NCBI GenBank assembly: GCA_014380825.1
Contig: JACMJD010000229.1
Location: forward strand, 1 to 9,541
Source of the DNA: Phycisphaerae bacterium
GTDB lineage: Bacteria; Planctomycetota; Phycisphaerae; Tepidisphaerales; Tepidisphaeraceae
Direction: 5' to 3'
Length of the DNA stretch: 9,541 bases
The number at the start of each line of letters is the position of its first letter. Within the stretch, counting starts at the first letter, position 1. Positions 5,145 to 9,541 of the stretch are shown here, piece after piece. A model generated the notes under the pieces. That model saw only the letters and a program-made list of their open reading frames with translations. It did not search any database and was not told the origin of the DNA. The translations under genes and the position numbers were made by a program.

Positions 5145-6146
5145 TCAGACCAATCGTTCGGCGATCTGCACCGCGTTCGTTGCAGCGCCTTTGCGGATCT
5201 GATCCCCGCTCACGAACAGTTCGATCCCGCGTCCGTCTTCGCGGCTTATGTCCTGTCGAATTCGACCGACGAGCACGTCGTCTTGGCCGCTGGCTTCAAG
5301 CGGCATGGGGAAATGATTCTTGGCGCGATCATCGACGATCTTCACGCCCGGCGCTTTAGAAAGGATTTCGCGCACCTGGTCTGGTGTGATCGGGCGTTCG
5401 AATTCGAGGTTGATGCTTTCGCTGTGTGCTCGCGGGATCGGCACGCGGATGCAGGTTGCGGTGATCATTATGCGCAGATCGCTGAAGATCTTGCGCGTCT
5501 CGTTCACCATCTTGTTCTCTTCTTCGTTGTACCCGTTCTCGGCGATCGTGGTGTTGTGCGAGAAGAGATTGCTCACGATCTGATGCGGGAATTTGTCTTT
5601 CGTGATCGCTAAGCCGCAAGCGGCCTGTTTCATCTGCGCTTCGAGTTCATACAAGCCCCACGCGCCCGCGCCGCTTACGGCTTGATATGTGCTCACGATG
5701 ATCCGCTTCACGCGGTTGGCCTTGTGCAGCGGCCAGACCGGGACGTTCATGATGATCGTGCTGCAATTGGGATTCGCGATCAGCCCGGCGTGCTTGAAGA
5801 TCATTTCCGGATTCACTTCCGGCACGACTAGCGGAATGCCGTCTTTCATGCGGAACGCGCTGGTGTTGTCGACGACGATCGCCTTGCTCGCGACGGCGGC
5901 AGGTGCGAACTCTTTGCTGATCGATCCGCCGGCGCTGAAGAACGCAATTTGAATGTCCTTAAAACTGTCTTTCGTCAGCTCGGCGACCAGGTGATTCTCA
6001 CCGCCGAACTGCACAGTTTTGCCCGCGCTGCGAGCGCTGGCGAGCAGACGGAGTTGCTTGATGGGAAACTTGCGATCGGCCAGGACGTTCAGGAATTCCT
6101 GACCGACTGCTCCGGTGGCGCCGACGATGGCAACGTTGACAGACAT
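5145..6146 (-). CDS. asd: aspartate-semialdehyde dehydrogenase
   Basis: Reduces aspartyl phosphate to aspartate semialdehyde with NADPH, the branch step toward diaminopimelate/lysine, threonine and methionine. Length is 333 residues, typical. GATGAVG (9-15) is the NADP-binding loop; NPNCST holds the nucleophile Cys128; SAFRM (96-100) and SGAGAWG (158-164) are conserved substrate/cofactor segments; R239-A-H241 supplies the catalytic histidine region. The ATG start is directly followed by the first beta-strand of the Rossmann fold. It follows the helicase gene by 18 nt and precedes truA by 27 nt. An unusual QAACGLAITKD segment (174-184) in a variable loop is encoded partly by a short palindrome. 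No riboswitch is visible upstream, since the gene appears to sit inside an operon. Confidence 0.95.
   Translation of the reverse strand: MSVNVAIVGATGAVGQEFLNVLADRKFPIKQLRLLASARSAGKTVQFGGENHLVAELTKDSFKDIQIAFFSAGGSISKEFAPAAVASKAIVVDNTSAFRMKDGIPLVVPEVNPEMIFKHAGLIANPNCSTIIMNVPVWPLHKANRVKRIIVSTYQAVSGAGAWGLYELEAQMKQAACGLAITKDKFPHQIVSNLFSHNTTIAENGYNEEENKMVNETRKIFSDLRIMITATCIRVPIPRAHSESINLEFERPITPDQVREILSKAPGVKIVDDRAKNHFPMPLEASGQDDVLVGRIRQDISREDGRGIELFVSGDQIRKGAATNAVQIAERLV
5613..5624. repeat. small palindrome inside asd
   Basis: GCCGC-AA-GCGGC, a perfect 5-bp stem with a two-base centre, in the context AAGCCGCAAGCGGCC. It encodes the Ala-Cys-Gly part of a variable loop of Asd. Its sequence is close to the truA-end palindrome with TG removed from the loop. 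Confidence 0.4.
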
Positions 6147-6164
6147 ATGACACGTCCAAAGAGT

Positions 6165-7679
6165 TTATCGGCGACGTTTGTGGCGTCGCGTGATCGGGAT
6201 TTTACTGCCGATGGTGCGGCGCGGCAGAGCGACCGGCGCGGGGGCATCGGTTGATCCGGTTGCAGCGGGCGAAGACAGGGCCACTGAAGTGGCCCCGCCG
6301 GGAGATGATCCGTAGGGGCGTTCGAAGCGCGAGATGATCGGTTTGCTCGGGCTTGTCGGTTGGTATCCCGGTTTGTGCTCGGTCCAGTCGGCGGGCGTGG
6401 GCGATGCTTCGAAACCTTCAACCGTCGCGACGGGAATCACCATGTTGATGAGCGCTTCCACCTTGGTCAGCTCATCGCCCTGATCGGGCTGAACCAGCGT
6501 AAACGCCTTGCCCGCCGCACCCATTCGCGCGGTTCGGCCGATGCGGTGGACGTAGACTTCCGGGTCTTCCGGGATGTCGTAATTGACGATGTGGCTGATG
6601 TCCGCCACGTCGATGCCGCGCGACGCCAGATCCGTCGCGATCAGCACATCAAACTTGCCGTGGCGGAAGTTGTTCATCACTCGCTCGCGTTTGTTCTGCG
6701 CGAGGTTGCCGTGAATCTCGCGGCACTCGATGCCGTCGAAGTGCAGCTTCTTCGCCAGCTTCTCCGCGCCGCGCTTGGTCTTGCAGAACACGATCGCCAG
6801 GTCCGGGTTCTCCTTGATCAGCAGCGTTCGCAGCAGTCGATATTTGTCCCACGGGTTGACGGAAAAATAATACTGCTCGACGTTCTCGACCGTGGGTTTG
6901 TCATCGGCGCCGGGAGCGATCAGTTTCTCAACCGGTTCCTGCATGTATCGCCGCGCGAGCTTCTCGATCTCATCGGAGATCGTCGCGGAGACGAAGATCG
7001 TCTGATGACTCTTCGTCGTGACGGAAGGATTCTCCTGGGCATCGTCGGAACCGGAAGGCGAATCGAGCTTCGGAATCTCGACATCCACCGCTGTGGCTTG
7101 GCGCGCGTCCTGCGGCAACCGTTCGCGGACGCCCTTCACGCGCGACAAGATATTTCGGATGTCGTCCCGGAAGCCGATGTCGAGCATGCGGTCCACTTCA
7201 TCGAGAATCACGAACCGCACGTTGTTGAAGTTGATGATCCGGCGATCCAGCAGGTCGATCACGCGACCCGGCGTGCCGACGACGATCTCGGGGCCGTGTT
7301 TGAGGAACTTCATCTGCGCCATGATTTTCTGCCCGCCATACACGGGCACACAGCGGATAGGCGTGAACTCGGCGAGGCGCTTGATCTCCGCGTCAACCTG
7401 AACGGCCAGCTCGCGCGTGGGGACGAGGATGATCGCCTGCGTGGATAATCCTTTGTCCACGCGCTGAAGAACCGGGATCGCGAAGGCGGCGGTTTTCCCG
7501 GTGCCGGTGCGTGCCTGTCCCAGCAGATCCACGCCCGCGAGCGCGCGCGGGATCAGCAACGTTTGAATCTCCGATGGCGTCGTGAACTTTGCTTCAGCTA
7601 ACGCGCGGAGGATGGAAGGTCGGATGCCCAGCGCCTCGAACGCTTCGGGCAGGGGCGGGTGTTCGGCTTTTGTGCTCAT
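6165..7679 (-). CDS. DEAD-box family ATP-dependent RNA helicase (DEVD variant)
   Basis: Unwinds or remodels RNA using ATP; cytoplasmic, likely in ribosome assembly or RNA decay. From the ATG at 7679 it has 504 residues; the frame is open further upstream, but that would overlap the divergent gene and lacks family similarity. Motifs: Phe14 and TTPSEIQ (33-39) as Q motif, ARTGTGKT (56-63), PTRELA (87-92), TPGR (136-139), DEVD (160-163) for motif II, SAT (231-233), AIVFCKTK (295-302), ATDLASRGID (348-357), HRIGRTAR (378-385). Two oddities: motif II has Val in place of Ala, and an acidic insert (about 187-223) separates motifs II and III. The C-tail (425-504) is low complexity and ends with basic RRHKRRR, a likely RNA anchor, as in RhlE-type helicases. 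First gene of the leftward cluster. Confidence 0.93.
   Translation of the reverse strand: MSTKAEHPPLPEAFEALGIRPSILRALAEAKFTTPSEIQTLLIPRALAGVDLLGQARTGTGKTAAFAIPVLQRVDKGLSTQAIILVPTRELAVQVDAEIKRLAEFTPIRCVPVYGGQKIMAQMKFLKHGPEIVVGTPGRVIDLLDRRIINFNNVRFVILDEVDRMLDIGFRDDIRNILSRVKGVRERLPQDARQATAVDVEIPKLDSPSGSDDAQENPSVTTKSHQTIFVSATISDEIEKLARRYMQEPVEKLIAPGADDKPTVENVEQYYFSVNPWDKYRLLRTLLIKENPDLAIVFCKTKRGAEKLAKKLHFDGIECREIHGNLAQNKRERVMNNFRHGKFDVLIATDLASRGIDVADISHIVNYDIPEDPEVYVHRIGRTARMGAAGKAFTLVQPDQGDELTKVEALINMVIPVATVEGFEASPTPADWTEHKPGYQPTSPSKPIISRFERPYGSSPGGATSVALSSPAATGSTDAPAPVALPRRTIGSKIPITRRHKRRR
6278..6295. repeat. palindrome inside the helicase C-tail
   Basis: GGGCCAC-TGAA-GTGGCCC, a perfect 7-bp stem with the same TGAA loop as the truA-end hairpin but different stem bases that still pair. 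It encodes part of GGATSVAL in the low-complexity tail of the helicase, a place that tolerates insertions. Confidence 0.55.
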
Positions 7680-7694
7680 GTGATGTCGGATTGA

Positions 7695-7723
7695 ATTGTA
7701 TGGGTGAGGTGATGCATCGACAA
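7695..7723 (-). promoter_or_regulatory. putative promoter of the helicase-asd-truA-PLD cluster
   Basis: On the - strand TTGTCG (7723-7718), 17 nt, then TACAAT (7700-7695), one mismatch from TATAAT. Predicted initiation near 7688 leaves only about 9 nt before the ATG and no Shine-Dalgarno sequence, so translation may be nearly leaderless. A CACGTG hexamer at 7737-7742 lies just upstream. Confidence 0.4.
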
Positions 7724-7784
7724 GGTGAGGCAGGTCCACGTGCTCGGAATGCGCGATCCGCAGGATTCTTCGCGCCCGACACTT

Positions 7785-7790
7785 TAGAAT
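7785..7790 (+). promoter_or_regulatory. putative -10 box of the TPR-glycosyltransferase gene
   Basis: TAGAAT, one mismatch from TATAAT, 18 nt before the ATG at 7808, with no recognisable -35 at 16-18 nt spacing. Initiation would leave about 11 nt of leader and no Shine-Dalgarno. The same TAGAATC string occurs in the possible tRNA promoter. A second CACGTG lies at 7796-7801. Confidence 0.3.
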
Positions 7791-7807
7791 CGCGACACGT
7801 GCCTCCA

Positions 7808-9541
7808 ATGTCGATCCAGCATCTGATCCAGCAAGCAATCGCACACCATCGCGCGGGACGATTCGCTGATGCCGAATCGTCGCTGCGACAAGCGCTCGCA
7901 TCCGACCCGAACAGTCCCGATGCACTGTATCTACTGGGCATGCTCGCGATTCAAACGAAGAGGCCGCAGGATGCGGTCGAGCTGCTGAGCCGCGCGGTTC
8001 AGGTTCGTCCCGATGCCGCCGAGTATCACGCGAATCTCGGTCACGCGCTGCGATCGACGAACCGCGTTGATGAAGCGGCGACCCGGTACGAGCGAGCGAT
8101 CCAGTTGAATCCGAGTTATGCGCTGGCGCACATTAATCTCGGTGCGATTCGTCGGGCGCAAGGTCGGGCGCGCGAGGCGGTGGAACATTTCCGAACCGCG
8201 CTGCGACTCGAGCCGCGACAGATCGGCGGGTGGATGAACCTGGGCAATGCGCTGCGCGACCTGAACGAACTGGAGGAAGCGCTGGACGCGTATCAACGTG
8301 CGTCATCGCTCGACCCGAATCTGGCCGATGCGCGCGGGGCGGCGGCGACCACGCTTGGCGGGCTTAACCGTATCAACGAAGCCCGCGCGAACTTCCAGGC
8401 CGCGCTGCGACTGGCGCCGAATCAACTTCCAACGCTTGTGAACTTCGGCATGATGCTGCGCGGGCAGAACGATTTCGACGGCGCCATCGATTGCTTTCGC
8501 AAAGCGCTGTCGCTCGATCCTGGCAACGGCGAAGCGCACGAACGGCTTGGCCGTGCGCTGATGGCGGCGTGCAAGATCGACGATGCGCTGCGGCATTACG
8601 AGCAGGCCGTGCGACTGTCGCCCACGCCGCGCATGCGCGTCACGTTCGCTACGCTCATCCCGCCGGTGTATCGATCCATTGAGGATGTAAAGTTCTGGCG
8701 AGCTCGGTTGATGGAGGAAGTCTCCAGGCTCCAGAGTGAGGGCGTGCGGTGCGACATCACCAGTCAGAACGCGCCGACGATCGTGTACTTGCCGTATCAG
8801 GATGAGGGCGCGAACGATCGCGAGCTGGCCGAAGCGATCGCGGCGCTCTATGTCGTGACAGACCCTCACCCCGGCCGTCTCCCGGAGTACCGGGAGAGGG
8901 AGCAAGGCGCGCGAATTCGCGTCGGATTTATCAGCGGGCTTTTCAAGAATCAGACGGTCGGCCTTTGGATGCAGGGGCTGATCGCGAAGCTCGATCGCGG
9001 GCAGTTCGAAGTCGTCGTGATTTCCACGGCGCCGCACAAGGACGAGACCGGCCGATTCATCCGCGAGCATGCGGATCAGTATGTCGTCATCTCGCCGGCG
9101 CTAGCGCCCGCGCGCGACGCGATCGCGCAGCTCAAACTCGACGTGCTGATCTTCGCGGACATCGGGATGGAGCCGTTCACGGCGACGCTCGCGCACTCGC
9201 GCTTCGCGCCGGTGCAGTGCGTCATGTGGGGCCATCCGATCACCAGCGGCTCGCGGTCGATCGATTACTACATCTCGCACGAATCCGCCGACACTGAAGA
9301 CGGGCAGCGCAACTACACCGAGAAATTGGCGCGACTCAAGAACCTCGCGGTGTATTACTATCGCCCCGCCGCGCCGAGTCGCGCGTTCGCACGGCGCGAT
9401 TTCGAATTGCCGGACGACGCGCATCTCTACGGCTGCCTGCAAGCACAGTACAAGCTCCATCCGTTGTTCGACGAAGCGATCGCCGGAATCCTACGAACCG
9501 ATCCGAAAGGGTTGCTTCTGCTCTCGCGTGGCGGCACGGCG
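7808..9541 (+). CDS. TPR-repeat SPINDLY/O-GlcNAc transferase-like protein (3' partial)
   Basis: A 578-codon open frame with no stop before the right edge. Residues 1-275 are about eight 34-residue tetratricopeptide repeats (for example AEYHANLGHALRSTNRVDEA, and AHERLGRAL later). From about 275 the sequence turns into the catalytic GT41 region: YLPYQDEGANDREL, VGFISGLF, RGQFEVVVIST, APHKDET, LDVLIFADIGM, and the family signature FAPVQCVMWGHPITSG (466-481) with SIDYYIS. It would transfer a sugar from a nucleotide donor to Ser/Thr of proteins; the donor-binding C-terminal half lies outside the window. ATG 7808 is chosen because TPR sequence begins at once. A repeat-derived segment DPHPGRLPEYREREQG (352-367) sits between the TPR-proximal and catalytic parts. 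The position where many relatives have DHT reads NQT (381-383). The gene is divergent from the helicase operon. Confidence 0.9.
   Translation, partial: MSIQHLIQQAIAHHRAGRFADAESSLRQALASDPNSPDALYLLGMLAIQTKRPQDAVELLSRAVQVRPDAAEYHANLGHALRSTNRVDEAATRYERAIQLNPSYALAHINLGAIRRAQGRAREAVEHFRTALRLEPRQIGGWMNLGNALRDLNELEEALDAYQRASSLDPNLADARGAAATTLGGLNRINEARANFQAALRLAPNQLPTLVNFGMMLRGQNDFDGAIDCFRKALSLDPGNGEAHERLGRALMAACKIDDALRHYEQAVRLSPTPRMRVTFATLIPPVYRSIEDVKFWRARLMEEVSRLQSEGVRCDITSQNAPTIVYLPYQDEGANDRELAEAIAALYVVTDPHPGRLPEYREREQGARIRVGFISGLFKNQTVGLWMQGLIAKLDRGQFEVVVISTAPHKDETGRFIREHADQYVVISPALAPARDAIAQLKLDVLIFADIGMEPFTATLAHSRFAPVQCVMWGHPITSGSRSIDYYISHESADTEDGQRNYTEKLARLKNLAVYYYRPAAPSRAFARRDFELPDDAHLYGCLQAQYKLHPLFDEAIAGILRTDPKGLLLLSRGGTA
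8863..8900. repeat. REP-like palindrome inserted in frame in the glycosyltransferase gene
   Basis: CCCTC (8863-8867) pairs with GAGGG (8896-8900), and a perfect inner stem CTCCCGG-AGTA-CCGGGAG occupies 8879-8896 (the terminal G is shared between the two pairings, so only one forms fully). The wording CCCTCACCCCGGCC...GGGAGAGGGAG is a dispersed bacterial repeat type familiar from planctomycete genomes (from memory). It stays open and contributes about 16 residues. Confidence 0.7.

Noticed and set aside
4668..5612. 314-codon + strand open frame
   Set aside because: Antisense to truA and asd, both secure by motif; no domain seen.
6360..7448. 362-codon + strand open frame opposite the helicase
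   Set aside because: Antisense shadow of a strongly conserved DEAD-box gene; composition reflects GC-rich codon bias on the other strand.
7680..7925. 82-residue N-terminal extension of the helicase
   Set aside because: It would overlap the divergent TPR gene, has no helicase similarity, and a good -10 box lies within it; the ATG at 7679 fits the family start.
8303..9070. 255-codon - strand open frame
   Set aside because: Antisense to the TPR and catalytic region of the glycosyltransferase, whose + frame is open and full of family motifs.

Overview
The window looks like a bacterial chromosome of moderately high GC, most likely a planctomycete. This rests on a TPR-SPINDLY glycosyltransferase carrying an in-frame palindromic repeat of the DPHPG-LPEYRERE type, on several short palindromes embedded in or at the ends of genes, and on the general protein flavour. 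The phylum is an inference. The window splits into a mobile-element part (about 1-3136) and a chromosomal part (about 3137-9541).

Mobile-element part. A large replication protein enters from the left edge on the + strand: an archaeo-eukaryotic-type primase-polymerase, then an NrS-1-polymerase-like helical domain, then a DUF3987-like helicase-fold region whose P-loop looks degenerate. An HNH endonuclease follows with a 4-nt overlap. Converging on them from the right, on the - strand, are two very short ORFs joined by an ATGA overlap: a possible 49-residue basic peptide and a 53-residue single-pass membrane protein. Three 12-bp tandem repeats and a 33-nt hairpin lie beside the boundary. No integrase is in the window, so it would have to lie beyond the left edge.

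Junction. On the - strand, nucleotides 1 to about 42 of a tRNA-Ser(GGA) are recognisable (3178 down to 3137). The match ends inside the 3' side of the anticodon stem, and no variable arm, T arm or acceptor 3' strand follows. This looks like an attachment-site remnant, and it predicts an intact tRNA-Ser(GGA) elsewhere, perhaps at the unseen end of the element. Between the fragment and the first clear chromosomal gene (3179-3604) are a weak tRNA promoter, two palindromes, and coding-like stretches in shifting frames that may be a decayed gene.

Chromosomal part. Four closely spaced genes read leftward, probably as an operon: a DEAD-box-type RNA helicase (DEVD variant), aspartate-semialdehyde dehydrogenase (asd), tRNA pseudouridine synthase A (truA), and a small single-HKD phospholipase D-like protein with a cysteine-rich tail. 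Gaps are 18, 27 and about 94 nt. Divergent from the helicase, across a 128-nt intergenic region, a TPR-SPINDLY O-GlcNAc-transferase-like gene runs off the right edge. Both divergent genes have -10-like boxes so close to their start codons that the 5' leaders would be only about 10 nt.

The least ordinary points are the 5'-half-only tRNA junction, the tiny ORFs and repeats beside it, the degenerate P-loop in the primase-helicase protein, and the palindromic repeats apparently inserted in frame into housekeeping genes.
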